Below, piece after piece: positions 36,565 to 45,504 of a stretch of DNA of 64,000 bases. The DNA comes from Nonomuraea muscovyensis (GTDB lineage Bacteria; Actinomycetota; Actinomycetes; Streptosporangiales; Streptosporangiaceae). Both the position numbers and the translations under genes were made by a program. The stretch's first letter is position 1; each line of letters begins with the position of its first letter. The notes under the pieces were generated by a model. It had not been told where the DNA came from. It saw nothing but the letters and a program-made list of their open reading frames with translations, and did not search any database. The stretch spans positions 124,001 to 188,000 of the forward strand of contig NZ_JACHJB010000004.1 in assembly GCF_014207745.1 (NCBI RefSeq), written 5' to 3'.

Positions 36565-37704
36565 GTGACGGCGGTCCCGTTCAACCGGACCCACATCTCG
36601 GACAACGAACTCGACTACCTGGAGGAGGCCGTTCGGGGCCGCTCCACCTGCGGCGACGGCCCCTTCACCCGGCGGGCCACCACCCTCCTGCGGGAGATCA
36701 CCGGGGCGCGGCAGGCGCTGCTGACCACCTCCTGCACCCACGCGCTGGAGATGTCGGCGATCCTGCTGGACCTGCGGCCCGGCGACGAGGTGATCATGCC
36801 GTCCTTCACGTTCATGTCGACGGCCAACGCCTTCGCGCTGCGCGGCGCCGTGCCGGTGTTCGTCGACTGCCGCCCGGACACGCTGAACCTCGACGAGCGC
36901 CTGGTCGAGGCGGCGATCACCGACCGCACCCGGGCCATCGTCGTGGTCCACTACGCGGGGGTCGCCTGCGCGATGGACGCGATCGGCGAGCTCGCCCACC
37001 GGTACGGCGTGGCCGTGGTCGAGGACAACGCCCACGGACTGGGCGGCCGCTACGGTGACCGTCCGCTCGGGTCCTTCGGCTGCCTGGCGACCCAGAGCTT
37101 CCACGAGACGAAGAACATCCAGTGCGGGGAGGCGGGCGCGCTGCTCGTGAACGACCCCGCCCTGGTCGAGCGGGCCGAGGTCGTCCGGGAGAAGGGCACC
37201 GACCGGAGCCGGTTCTTCCGGGGCCAGGTGGACAAATATCGGTGGATCGACATCGGGTCGAGCTACCTGCCCTCCGACGTGCTCGCGGCCCAGCTCACCG
37301 CCCAGCTCGAATCGTTCGGCCGGATCCAGGAGCGCCGCCACGCGGTGTGGGCGGCCTACCACGACCGGCTGGCGGACTGGGCCACCGCGGGCGGCATCGC
37401 CCAGCCGGCCGTGCCGGACGGCTGCGCGCACCCGGCGCACCTGTACTACCTGCTGCTGCCCGACCTGGACAACCGCCAGGCCTTCATCGGCCACCTCGCG
37501 CGGCGAGGAGTGCAGGCGGCCTTCCACTACCAGCCGCTCCACTCCTCCCCCGCCGGGATCCGGTACGGGCGGACCGCGCCCGGCGGATGCCCGGTGACGG
37601 AGCAGGTCGCAGACCGTCTCGTGCGGCTGCCGCTCTTCGCCGACCTGGACGAGGCCGGCCTGACCCAGGTGATCGACGCGGTCCGATCCTACGAGGTGAA
37701 CTGA
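36565..37704 (+). CDS. wecE: dTDP-4-amino-4,6-dideoxygalactose transaminase (WecE/RffA)
   Basis: This PLP-dependent sugar aminotransferase of the DegT family is very like enterobacterial WecE throughout: LTTSCTHALEMSAILLDLRPGDEVIMPSFTF (pattern across 50-85), VHYAGVACAMDAI, EDNAHG, and SFHETKNIQCGEAG with the PLP-binding Lys, then REKGTDRSRFFRGQVDKY. It converts dTDP-4-keto-6-deoxyglucose to dTDP-Fuc4N using glutamate. The GTG at 36565 is chosen because VTAVPFNRTH lines up with the normal N-terminus of the family (379 residues); an upstream GTG at 36511 would add 18 residues. Stop and next start overlap (TGATG). Confidence 0.88.
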   Translation: MTAVPFNRTHISDNELDYLEEAVRGRSTCGDGPFTRRATTLLREITGARQALLTTSCTHALEMSAILLDLRPGDEVIMPSFTFMSTANAFALRGAVPVFVDCRPDTLNLDERLVEAAITDRTRAIVVVHYAGVACAMDAIGELAHRYGVAVVEDNAHGLGGRYGDRPLGSFGCLATQSFHETKNIQCGEAGALLVNDPALVERAEVVREKGTDRSRFFRGQVDKYRWIDIGSSYLPSDVLAAQLTAQLESFGRIQERRHAVWAAYHDRLADWATAGGIAQPAVPDGCAHPAHLYYLLLPDLDNRQAFIGHLARRGVQAAFHYQPLHSSPAGIRYGRTAPGGCPVTEQVADRLVRLPLFADLDEAGLTQVIDAVRSYEVN

Positions 37705-38486
37705 TGGCCTGGCACGACGTGATGGAGGCGCCGGCGCTGCGCGCCCAGCCCTCCCCTCTCGAATCGGCGCGGTTCGGCCGCTCGGTGGAGCGGCTGACCG
37801 TGTCCGCCGGCGCCGGGGCGTCGTTCGACGCGGTCCGCGAGGCGGTGCTCGGGTCGGCGGCGGAGGTCGTCGTGCTGCGGTACCCGGCCGAACGGATCGA
37901 CTGGTTCGCCGGGCTGACCGGGCTGGGCCGGACGGCCCTCTTCGCGGACTCGCTGGTCTACTGGCGGCTGCCCGCCGGGCGGGGCCGGGCGCCCGATCCC
38001 TCCCCCGGCCTGGTGCCCGCGCCGACGGCCGACACCGCCGCGGTGGAGCGGCTGGTGGCCGACATCTTCGCCGCGTACGGCAGCCACTACCTGGCCAACC
38101 CCCTGTTCGACGCCGACGCGGCCCTCGCCGGCTACCAGGAGTGGGCACTGCGGTCGGCGGCCGAGGGCAGGTGCCTGACGCTCCGGGACGGTGGTCCGGG
38201 CGGCTCCCGCCTCCTCGCCCTGGCCACGCTGGAGGAGGCCGCCACCCGCACGGAGATCCTGCTCGCGGGCGTGGTGTCCGACTGCCAGGGCCGCGGCCTG
38301 TACGCCCACCTGCTGAAGGCGGTCGAGGACCGGACGCTGGCCCGCGGCGCCACGGAGGTGGTCATCTCCACCCAGGGGCACAACACCCGCGTGCAGCGGG
38401 CTTGGGCGCGCTACGGCTTCGAGCCGGTGCAGACGCTCCTCACGGCTCACCTGGTCCGGAGCTCGCTCCTGCCTGAACGGGAATGA
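37704..38486 (+). CDS. GNAT-family acetyltransferase, probable dTDP-Fuc4N N-acetyltransferase
   Basis: The C-terminal half of this 260-residue protein is a GNAT domain: VVSDCQGRGLYAHLLKAVED (acetyl-CoA loop) and VISTQGHNTRVQRAWARYGFEPV. It resembles WecD/RffC in layout, with a variable N-terminal part, and the gene begins inside the stop codon of the wecE-like gene. Together they would yield dTDP-4-acetamido-4,6-dideoxygalactose. The specific activity is inferred from this coupling. The 3' end overlaps the convergent GT2 gene by 47 nt. Confidence 0.78.
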   Translation: MAWHDVMEAPALRAQPSPLESARFGRSVERLTVSAGAGASFDAVREAVLGSAAEVVVLRYPAERIDWFAGLTGLGRTALFADSLVYWRLPAGRGRAPDPSPGLVPAPTADTAAVERLVADIFAAYGSHYLANPLFDADAALAGYQEWALRSAAEGRCLTLRDGGPGGSRLLALATLEEAATRTEILLAGVVSDCQGRGLYAHLLKAVEDRTLARGATEVVISTQGHNTRVQRAWARYGFEPVQTLLTAHLVRSSLLPERE

Positions 38487-39441
38487 CCGGGCCGTCCGGG
38501 CAGGGGTCCGTCCCGAGGGACGGACCCACCCGGTCGCGGACGACGTACGTCGGCCGGCCCATGCCGCTGCCGTGGATGCGGCCGACGTACTCGCCGAGCA
38601 CGCCGATGGCGATGAGCTGCGCCGAGGAGAAGAGCGCCACCATCGAGGCGATCGTGGTGAACCCGGCCACCGTGGTGTCGCCTGTGGCGAAGCGCCACAG
38701 GACCCCGGCGCCCAGCAGCAGGCCGACGACGCCGGCCAGGAATCCGAGGTAGCTGGCCGCCCGCAGCGGGGCCGTGCTGTAGCCGACGAGCATGTTGACG
38801 GCGTGCCGGATCAGCTTGCGCGCCGTGTAGTTGGACCGTCCGTGTTCGCGCTGGTTCATGTGCACGCGGACGGAGCCCACCCGCGCCGTGGCCCACGACA
38901 GCGCCACGTCGATCGACGCGTGGGGCCCGGACAGCCCCTCGAATCCGTCGCGCAGCCGGGTGCGGAAGGCGCGGAAGGCGCTGATGTCCTGGGCGGCCCG
39001 GACGCCGAGGGCCCCCGCCATGCCGGCCTTCACCGAACGGGAGGCCAGGCTCCGGAGGAAGCCGTGCTCCTCCTCGTCCGACACCCCGTACACCAGGTCG
39101 AGCCGGTCCCCTTCGAGCGCCGCCAACAGGCGGGGTATCTGCTCGGGTGGATGCTGCAGGTCGTCGTCCAGCGTGACGACGACGTCGTGGGCCGCCTCCC
39201 GGATGCCGGCGACCAGCGCGTTGTGCTGCCCGTAGTTGCGGGAGAGGTGGAGGGCTCGCACGGCCTCGATCCCCCGGGCCAGCCGGGCGGCCGTCTCCCA
39301 CGTGTCGTCCGGGCTGCCGTCGACCACCAGCAGGATCTCGTGGCGGACGTTCGCCTGACGCAACGTCGAGACGATCCTGCTCACCAGCGTGGGCAGGGTG
39401 CGCGCGGACCGGTAACAGGGAATTACCACCGACACCGACAT
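38440..39441 (-). CDS. Glycosyltransferase family 2 (GtrB/dolichol-phosphate-sugar synthase type)
   Basis: This 333-residue inverting GT-A enzyme with two C-terminal membrane helices has VVIPCYRSARTLPTLV at the start, VVDGSPDDTWE, and TLDDDLQHPPEQIPRLL, the DxD metal site. ISAFRAFR and the QREHGRSNYT segment complete the GtrB pattern. It probably charges polyprenyl phosphate with a sugar that GT-C proteins use outside the cell. The ATG at 39441 follows GGGGG; an ATG at 39480 is less likely. A GtrA gene lies divergently next to it. Confidence 0.9.
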   Translation of the reverse strand: MSVSVVIPCYRSARTLPTLVSRIVSTLRQANVRHEILLVVDGSPDDTWETAARLARGIEAVRALHLSRNYGQHNALVAGIREAAHDVVVTLDDDLQHPPEQIPRLLAALEGDRLDLVYGVSDEEEHGFLRSLASRSVKAGMAGALGVRAAQDISAFRAFRTRLRDGFEGLSGPHASIDVALSWATARVGSVRVHMNQREHGRSNYTARKLIRHAVNMLVGYSTAPLRAASYLGFLAGVVGLLLGAGVLWRFATGDTTVAGFTTIASMVALFSSAQLIAIGVLGEYVGRIHGSGMGRPTYVVRDRVGPSLGTDPCPDGPVIPVQAGASSGPGEP

Positions 39442-39520
39442 CGATCCCCCGATCATCCAGTGTTCACCGGTTACACTCATGCAGCCCCCACCACGCGATC
39501 AGATGCGGAGTGCGGGCCAC

Positions 39521-39985
39521 ATGGTCGATCTGAAAAGCCGGACCAAGCGCGGCGAAGAAACGTCATTCGGATGGCGGGCCCTGATCGCGGCTCTTGGTGC
39601 ACACCGCATCACATATCTGCTGGCCGGCGCCATGACGGCAGTGGTCTATTACGTTCTCCTTGGCCTAGCATTGCTTGCCGCGGAGCATTCGGCTCCCTAT
39701 CTTGTGCTGGTCGTGGCCAGCCACTTCGTCACCGTGGTCCTCGTCTATCCGGTGTACCGCATCGTGGTGTTCCGCGTCTCGGGCGAGTCGTGGCTGAGCG
39801 GATATCTGCGCTTCTACGCGGTCGGGCTGAGCTTCCTCGGGGCCTCGCTCGTCGGGCTGCCGATCCTGGTGGAGATCGCAGGGATGCCCCTGATGCTCGC
39901 ACAGGGTGTGATCATTCTCGCGAGCCCGTCGCTGAGCTACCTGATACACCGCACCTGGACGTTCCGCGACCGCCGGAACGTCTAG
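39521..39985 (+). CDS. GtrA family membrane protein
   Basis: This small protein of about 154 residues has four membrane helices and the GtrA pattern: ITYLLAGAMTAVVYYVLL in helix one and SYLIHRTWTFRDRR at the C-terminus. GtrA proteins are thought to help flip polyprenyl-phosphate-linked sugars made by GtrB-type enzymes, and a GT2 gene of that type lies divergently beside it. I chose the ATG at 39521; starts at 39503 and 39479 are open, and the last would overlap the neighbour's upstream ATG. Confidence 0.85.
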   Translation: MVDLKSRTKRGEETSFGWRALIAALGAHRITYLLAGAMTAVVYYVLLGLALLAAEHSAPYLVLVVASHFVTVVLVYPVYRIVVFRVSGESWLSGYLRFYAVGLSFLGASLVGLPILVEIAGMPLMLAQGVIILASPSLSYLIHRTWTFRDRRNV

Positions 39986-40117
39986 TCTCGGCAACGTCCC
40001 GGGAGTGCTTGGACAAGCCCGCCCGGCCACCGGCCGGGCCCTGCGCACCCTGCATAAACTCCTGCGAGCAGGCGGCCCGCTGTGGCCACGTCCGCTTCGC
40101 GGAAGGAGCAGGACCTC

Positions 40118-41185
40118 ATGAAGGCACTCGTACTGGCGGGTGGCAAGGGGACGAGGCTACGCCCGCTCACCCACACCTCGGCCAAGCAGCTCGTCCCCGT
40201 GGCGAACAAGCCGGTGCTCTACTACGGCCTCGAAGCGCTGCGCGACGCCGGCATCACCAGCGTGGGGATCATCACCGGCGACACCGGCCAGGAGGTGCGC
40301 GAGGCCGTGGGTGACGGTTCGCGGTTCGGCCTGGAGGTCGAGTACATCCCCCAGGAGGCTCCGCTGGGCCTGGCCCACTGCGTCCTCATCGCCAGGGAGT
40401 TCCTCGGCGACGAGCCGTTCGTCATGTACCTGGGCGACAACTTCCTGGTCGGCGGGATCCGCGATCTGGTGGAGTCGTACCAGGCGGCCGGTCACGACGC
40501 GCAGATCCTGCTCACCCGGGTGGCCGAGCCGCAGTTCTACGGCGTCGCCGAGCTGGGACCGTCCGGTGAGATCGTCGGCCTGGAGGAGAAGCCGGAGCAC
40601 CCGCGCAGCGACCTGGCGATCGTCGGGGTCTACATCTTCTCCCCCGCGATCCACGAGGCCGTCCGGGCGATCAGCCCGTCGGCGCGGGGCGAGCTGGAGA
40701 TCACGGACGCCATCGGCTGGCTCATCGAGCGGGGTCATCATGTCCACTCCCACCTCGTCAGCGGCTACTGGAAGGACACCGGCCGGCTGCAGGACATGCT
40801 GGAGTGCAACCGCATCGTCCTCGAGCAGGTGGAACCGGAGGTTCACGGCACCGTCGACGGCCTGAGCGAGATCACCGGCCGGGTCGTCGTCGAGCGCGGC
40901 GCGGTGGTGGAGAACTCCGTGCTGCGCGGACCCATCGTGGTCGGCGCCAACGCCAAGATCGTGTCCTCCTACATCGGCCCGTTCACCTCGATCGGGCCCG
41001 ACTGCGTGGTGGCGGACGCCGAGATCGAGTACTCCATCGTGCTCGACGGGTCGTCCGTGGTCGGCGTCTCGCGTATCGGGCACTCGCTCATCGGGCGCAA
41101 CGTGGAGGTGAGCGGCACCACCGGCGCGCCGAACACCCACCAGCTCATGGTCGGCGACCACAGCAAGATCAAGGTGCAGGCATGA
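40118..41185 (+). CDS. rmlA: Glucose-1-phosphate thymidylyltransferase, long form
   Basis: This 355-residue enzyme makes dTDP-glucose from glucose-1-phosphate and dTTP. The N-terminal nucleotidyltransferase motif is LAGGKGTRLRPLTHTSAKQLVPVANKP, followed by YLGDNFLVGG and FYGVAEL, EEKPEHP and GYWKDTG. The C-terminal 110 residues form left-handed beta-helix repeats, the actinomycete long form (StrD type) rather than the 290-residue enterobacterial RmlA. The ATG at 40118 follows GGAAGGAG. It overlaps rmlB by 4 nt. No rmlC or rmlD is in the window. Confidence 0.95.
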   Translation: MKALVLAGGKGTRLRPLTHTSAKQLVPVANKPVLYYGLEALRDAGITSVGIITGDTGQEVREAVGDGSRFGLEVEYIPQEAPLGLAHCVLIAREFLGDEPFVMYLGDNFLVGGIRDLVESYQAAGHDAQILLTRVAEPQFYGVAELGPSGEIVGLEEKPEHPRSDLAIVGVYIFSPAIHEAVRAISPSARGELEITDAIGWLIERGHHVHSHLVSGYWKDTGRLQDMLECNRIVLEQVEPEVHGTVDGLSEITGRVVVERGAVVENSVLRGPIVVGANAKIVSSYIGPFTSIGPDCVVADAEIEYSIVLDGSSVVGVSRIGHSLIGRNVEVSGTTGAPNTHQLMVGDHSKIKVQA

Positions 41186-42159
41186 AGATCCTCGTCACCG
41201 GCGGCGCCGGGTTCATCGGTTCCCACTACGTGCGATCCCTGCTGCTCGGGGCGTACCCGGGCTACGAGGACGCGAGCGTCACCGTGCTGGACAAGCTGAC
41301 CTACGCCGGCAACCTCGCGAACCTGGCGCCCGTGGCGGGGCATCCCCGCTACACGTTCCGCCGGGGCGACATCACCGACGCCGCGCTGCTGTCGGAGCTT
41401 GTCCCGCGGTTCGACGTGGTGGTGAACTTCGCGGCCGAGACGCACGTCGACCGGTCGATCACGGGCGCCGGCGACTTCGTGACGACCAACGTGCTGGGCG
41501 CCCAGCGGCTGCTCCAGGCGGCGCTCGACGCGGGCACCGGCACGGTGGTCCACGTCTCCACCGACGAGGTGTACGGGTCGATCGCGGAGGGGTCCTGGAC
41601 CGAGGAGGAGCCGCTGCTCCCCAACTCGCCGTACTCCGCGGCCAAGGCGGGGGCCGACCTGCTCTGCCGGGCCTACCACCGCACGTACGGCCTGGACGTG
41701 CGCGTGACGCGCTGCTCCAACAACTACGGCCCCCACCAGTACCCGGAGAAGCTGATCCCGCTCTTCGTCACCAACCTCATCGACCGGCGGCCGGTCCCGC
41801 TCTACGGCGACGGGCGCAACGTGCGCGACTGGCTGCACGTCGACGACCACTGCCGCGGCGTCCAGCTCGTCCTGGACAAGGGCTCGCCGGGAGAGGTCTA
41901 CAACATCGGCGGCGGCACCGAGCTGACCAACCGGGAGCTGACCGGCATGCTGCTGGAGGCGTTCGGCCTGGGCTGGGACATGGTCCGGCAGGTGCCCGAC
42001 CGGCTCGGGCACGACCTGCGCTACTCCGTCGACTGCGGCAAGCTGCGAGGTCTCGGCTACGAGCCGCGTACCGGCTTCGAGCGGGGCCTGGCCGAGGTGA
42101 TCCGCTGGTACGCCGACAACGAGCCCTGGTGGCGCCCGCTCAAGGAGCGCTCCGCCTGA
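41182..42159 (+). CDS. rmlB: dTDP-glucose 4,6-dehydratase
   Basis: This 325-residue extended SDR converts dTDP-glucose to dTDP-4-keto-6-deoxyglucose, the substrate of the WecE-like enzyme encoded upstream. It has NAD motif TGGAGFIGSHYV, FAAETHVDRSI, the STDEVYGS segment with catalytic Asp/Glu, and YSAAK. CSNNYGPHQYPEKLIPLF and NVRDWLHVDDH are RmlB hallmarks. Its ATG overlaps the rmlA stop (ATGA). Confidence 0.96.
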   Translation: MKILVTGGAGFIGSHYVRSLLLGAYPGYEDASVTVLDKLTYAGNLANLAPVAGHPRYTFRRGDITDAALLSELVPRFDVVVNFAAETHVDRSITGAGDFVTTNVLGAQRLLQAALDAGTGTVVHVSTDEVYGSIAEGSWTEEEPLLPNSPYSAAKAGADLLCRAYHRTYGLDVRVTRCSNNYGPHQYPEKLIPLFVTNLIDRRPVPLYGDGRNVRDWLHVDDHCRGVQLVLDKGSPGEVYNIGGGTELTNRELTGMLLEAFGLGWDMVRQVPDRLGHDLRYSVDCGKLRGLGYEPRTGFERGLAEVIRWYADNEPWWRPLKERSA

Positions 42160-42166
42160 CGCGGCG

Positions 42167-42208
42167 GCCGGGGGCGCGGGGGTCGGGGCGCGGGGGTCGG
42201 GGCGCGGG
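42167..42208. repeat. Three tandem 14-bp G-rich repeats
   Basis: The unit ggtcggggcgcggg occurs twice perfectly (42181-42194, 42195-42208), after a diverged copy, gccgggggcgcggg, at 42167-42180. It lies between the ends of rmlB and the convergent adhesin gene. The G-runs on the plus strand could form a quadruplex and might stop polymerase there. Confidence 0.8.
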
Positions 42209-42225
42209 GGGAGAGTGCCCGTTCC

Positions 42226-43299
42226 TCAGGCGGTGAGCACGATCTGGAACACCGTCTCCGACTTGCTGCCGGCGTGGTGCACCGGGTCCTCGTTCTGGAA
42301 CGTGTCGCCGCCGAGGTAGACGGCGACGATCCGGTGCTGGCCCCGGGCCAGGTTGGACACCACGAACGTGGCATGCCCACTGGCGTCGAGGAAGGTCGCG
42401 CCGAGGACGACCGAGCGCCGCTTGAGCAGCACCTCGCCCTGGGGCACGAGCGTGCCGGTCACCGGCTGGACCGTGGCCGTGAAGGTGACGGGCTGACCCA
42501 CCACCGACGGGTTCGGCTGCGAGGTCAGCGTGGTGATGGTCGGCGGTTCGTCGGGCAGGCCGATCCGGGTGAACACCGAGGTGTTCTCCGTGCCGGTGAT
42601 GGTGACGCTGTGGACGAAGGCGAAGACCCGGCCGATCACGTTCGCGCCGAAGTCGACGGCCGCCCAGTCGTCGACCAGGAGGGTGCCGCGGAAGGTGGAG
42701 TACACGCCGAGGCGGGCGGAGTGGCCGATCTGCCAGAAGACGTTCTCGGTCTTCGCGCCCCGGATCAGGCTGATGTTGCTGACCCTGGCGGTGTTGAGCG
42801 TCTCGGCCCGGAAGATGAAGACCGCGTCGGGGTCGCCCTGGGCGTCCAGGGTGAGCGATCCGTCGATGGCGAAGGCCCCGGTCTGGGAGTCGTAGACGCC
42901 CGGTCCGCGTGTCGTGCCGCCGAGCTGCTGAGGCAGGCTGCCGGTCGGGACGCGCGAGACGATGTCGTTGTAGGCGTTGACTGCGGCGATCCGGGCGTTG
43001 GCGGCGGTCGCGTCGCCGACGTGCCGGTCGCCGTCGACCACGCCGGGCGGGAAGCCGGTGACCAGGCTCCCCGGGCTCACGCCCAGGTCACCGGTGACCC
43101 GGGTGTTGTGCGTGTTGTCGACGGACGCTCCGGCGAAGACCGCGAACGGTCGCGCGGCGCCGAGGTCCACCGGCTCCTGCGCGTTCGCGGCGGGTGACAG
43201 CGCGACGAGTGTGCTCGCCGCCATGGCCGTCACCACGACCAATGGCCTCCAGGAATGCCGGGCCCTCGCCAGGACGCCGGAAAAGCGGAATTGCAGCAT
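42226..43299 (-). CDS. Secreted DUF3494 (ice-binding-like) protein with Ig-like domain
   Basis: This 357-residue exported protein has a signal peptide ending near SPAANAQ (about residue 40). The DUF3494 beta-helix fold follows: DLGAARPFAVFAGASVDN, VTGDLGVSPGS, LTLDAQGDPDAVFIFRAETL, VFWQIG and FRGTLL. A C-terminal Ig-like repeat (TTLTSQPNPSVVGQPVTFTA) follows. DUF3494 includes ice-binding proteins, but in mesophilic actinobacteria it is more likely an adhesin. The ATG at 43299 follows AAGGA. A longer relative lies just upstream in the same orientation. Confidence 0.88.
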   Translation of the reverse strand: MLQFRFSGVLARARHSWRPLVVVTAMAASTLVALSPAANAQEPVDLGAARPFAVFAGASVDNTHNTRVTGDLGVSPGSLVTGFPPGVVDGDRHVGDATAANARIAAVNAYNDIVSRVPTGSLPQQLGGTTRGPGVYDSQTGAFAIDGSLTLDAQGDPDAVFIFRAETLNTARVSNISLIRGAKTENVFWQIGHSARLGVYSTFRGTLLVDDWAAVDFGANVIGRVFAFVHSVTITGTENTSVFTRIGLPDEPPTITTLTSQPNPSVVGQPVTFTATVQPVTGTLVPQGEVLLKRRSVVLGATFLDASGHATFVVSNLARGQHRIVAVYLGGDTFQNEDPVHHAGSKSETVFQIVLTA

Positions 43300-43380
43300 G
43301 AGCGTATCCTTGCTAATTCGGACTACTCTGTGCATTTGACAGTACCGGCCGCCGAAGGCATCGGACGGAAATGACATGCG

Positions 43381-43434
43381 GACACGGCGGACCCGCCGGA
43401 GGGAAACGTTATCCGCCCGGCGGGCCCACGTGTC
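43381..43434 (-). terminator. Hairpin after the DUF3494/DUF4082 gene
   Basis: Outer arms gacacg (43381-43386) with cgtgtc (43429-43434) and inner arms cccgccgg (43392-43399) with ccggcggg (43417-43424) form an interrupted hairpin just past the stop codon of the minus-strand gene. No T-run follows. Confidence 0.45.
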
Positions 43435-43437
43435 GGA

Positions 43438-45504
43438 TTATGGGCGGAACATGACATCGACCCAGTAGTTCGTCGCCTGGTAGCTGCTCGTCGGGAAGGT
43501 GCTCGACGCGCCGTAGCTGTAGACGCCGTTGCCGCCGCTGGCGGAATGCGCCGGGGCGGTGAGCGGGCTGTTGACGTACGCCGAGGTGAAATACGGCCGC
43601 GTCGTCGAGTAGGACCCTGATGTCGTGTGATAGGCCGCTATATACGTGGTGTTGGCGGTGATGGTAACGGGTGTCGGGAAATTCACTTCCTGCCAGCCGG
43701 TCGCCGTCTCGTGGACGAACGGCGTGCTGGCGAGCAACTCGCCGGTGGCGCTCCACAGGCTCGCCACGTGGGTCCCGGTGTTCAGCGGTCCCTTGAAGAA
43801 GCGGATGCCGTACACCTCGCCGCCCGTCGACGCCTCGAACTTCGCCCCGACCGTGATCGGCTGGTTGTCGGGGTTGGAGAGCTCGGCCGGCGTGGCCGCC
43901 TTGTTCCACAGGCTGTCCGACGGTTGGAAGACGACGTCGACCCAGTAGTTGGTGGCCTGGTAGGTCTCCGCCGGGAAGGCGTTGGTGGCGCCGTAGGTGT
44001 AGACGCCGTTGCCGCCCGCGGCGCCACTCGACGGCGCGGTGAGCGGTCCGTTCGTGACAGGCCCCCCGAAACCCGGCCGGTTGATCGAGTAGCGCCCCGT
44101 GTTCGTGTGGTAAGAGGCCACGTAGGTGGTGTTCGCGCTGATCTCGACGGGTGTCGAGAAGATCACCTCCTGCCAGCCGGAGGCGGTCTCGTCGGCGAAG
44201 GTGGCGGTGGCCAGCAGGTCGCCGCCGGAGCTCCACAGGCTTCCGACGTGGGTGCCGGTGTTCTGCGGGCTCTTGTAGAACCGGACGCCGGAGATGGTGC
44301 CCTTCGCCGCCGACCGGAACTTCACGCCGAGCGTGACCGGCTGGCCGTCGGGCTGGGCCACGACGGCGGGCGTGGCCTGCCGGTTCCACAGGCTGTCCTC
44401 GACGAAGTGGGAGACCTCGGGCGAGGTGCTCGGCGCGAAGTGGATCAACGCCTCGTTGTCGAAGGTGTCGCCCCCGAGGTAGACGGCGGTGAGGTCGCGC
44501 TGCCCGCCGGGCAGCGTCGTGGTGGTGAACACCGCGGGCCCGTCGCTGCTGTGGAAGGCCGAGCCGAGGACGGTCGAGCCGTCCTTGAAGACGACCTCGC
44601 CGAACGGGACGACGTTGCCGCTCACCGGCTCCACCGTGGCGGTCAGGGTGACCGGATCGCCCTTCCACGAGGGGTCGGGAGACGAGGTGAGGGTGGTGGT
44701 GGTCGGCGGGTCGTCGGGCAACGAGATGCGCGTGTGCGGAGTGCCGTCGGTGCCGGTGATGTTGATCGAGCTGGCGAGGGAGAACAGGCGCCCGTCCACG
44801 TCGGCCCCCCACGCCACCGCGATGGAGCCCTGGGCCAGCACGGTGCCGCGGAACGTCGCCCACATGCCCACACTGGCGTTGCCGCTGGTCTGCCAGAAGA
44901 TGTTGTCGGGCTGCGCGCCACGCGCCAGGGTGACGTTGCCCACCTGGGCCACGGTCAGGGTGGAGCCGCGGAAGACGAAGACGGCGTCGGGGTCGCCCTG
45001 GGCGTCGAGGGTGAGCGTGCCGTTCAGGGAGAAGGAGCCGCTGGTCGACTGGTAGACGCCGGGCCCCCGGGTGGTGCCGCCCAGTTGAGGGGGGATCGTG
45101 GCGGTGGTGGCCCGCCCGTCGAGCTCGGTGTCGACGGCCTCGGCGTCGGTGATGGCCGCGGCCGAGGTGGCGTTGCCCAGGTGCCTGGTGCCGTTGACCA
45201 CGCCGGGTGGGAAGCCCGTCAGCGTGCTGCCGGGACTGATGCCGAGATTGCCGGTGACGGTCGTCAGGTTGGTGTTGGTGACGGACGTGGCGGCCAGGAC
45301 CGCGAAGGGCTCGGCGTCGCCCAGGTCGACGGGCTGCGCGGCGAGCGCGCCACCCGGCGCCGCGACGACGAGCGCGCCCGCCGCCATGACCGTCGCGAGA
45401 AGCGCCCGCCCCCACGAACGGGTGGATTTAACCCCTTTAGTGGTGTTTTGCCGATGAGGTGCGCCGGATGCCCGGTCGGGCGCATCGCGATGTGATGAGA
45501 ACAT
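43438..45504 (-). CDS. Secreted DUF3494 protein with Ig-like and two DUF4082 domains
   Basis: The 688-residue exported protein has an extended basic leader followed by the hydrophobic core LLATVMAAGALVVAAPG (about 37-55). Its domain order is DUF3494 (about 60-260; LGISPGSTLTGFPPGVVNG, LTLDAQGDPDAVFVFRG), Ig-like (TTLTSSPDPSWKGDPVTLTA), then two DUF4082 copies (GVRFYKSPQNTGTHVGSLW and GIRFFKGPLNTGTHVASLW, each ending in ATNYWVDV). The DUF3494 and Ig parts match the next gene downstream, while DUF4082 matches the secreted protein at 30659-33850. The ATG at 45504 has AAGGAG 9 nt upstream. It is probably an adhesin or polymer-binding protein. Confidence 0.88.
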   Translation of the reverse strand: MFSSHRDAPDRASGAPHRQNTTKGVKSTRSWGRALLATVMAAGALVVAAPGGALAAQPVDLGDAEPFAVLAATSVTNTNLTTVTGNLGISPGSTLTGFPPGVVNGTRHLGNATSAAAITDAEAVDTELDGRATTATIPPQLGGTTRGPGVYQSTSGSFSLNGTLTLDAQGDPDAVFVFRGSTLTVAQVGNVTLARGAQPDNIFWQTSGNASVGMWATFRGTVLAQGSIAVAWGADVDGRLFSLASSINITGTDGTPHTRISLPDDPPTTTTLTSSPDPSWKGDPVTLTATVEPVSGNVVPFGEVVFKDGSTVLGSAFHSSDGPAVFTTTTLPGGQRDLTAVYLGGDTFDNEALIHFAPSTSPEVSHFVEDSLWNRQATPAVVAQPDGQPVTLGVKFRSAAKGTISGVRFYKSPQNTGTHVGSLWSSGGDLLATATFADETASGWQEVIFSTPVEISANTTYVASYHTNTGRYSINRPGFGGPVTNGPLTAPSSGAAGGNGVYTYGATNAFPAETYQATNYWVDVVFQPSDSLWNKAATPAELSNPDNQPITVGAKFEASTGGEVYGIRFFKGPLNTGTHVASLWSATGELLASTPFVHETATGWQEVNFPTPVTITANTTYIAAYHTTSGSYSTTRPYFTSAYVNSPLTAPAHSASGGNGVYSYGASSTFPTSSYQATNYWVDVMFRP

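Noticed and set aside
42226..45504. True ice-binding (antifreeze) function for the DUF3494 proteins
   Set aside because: The fold is shared by many adhesins; nothing in the sequence or context points to cold adaptation.
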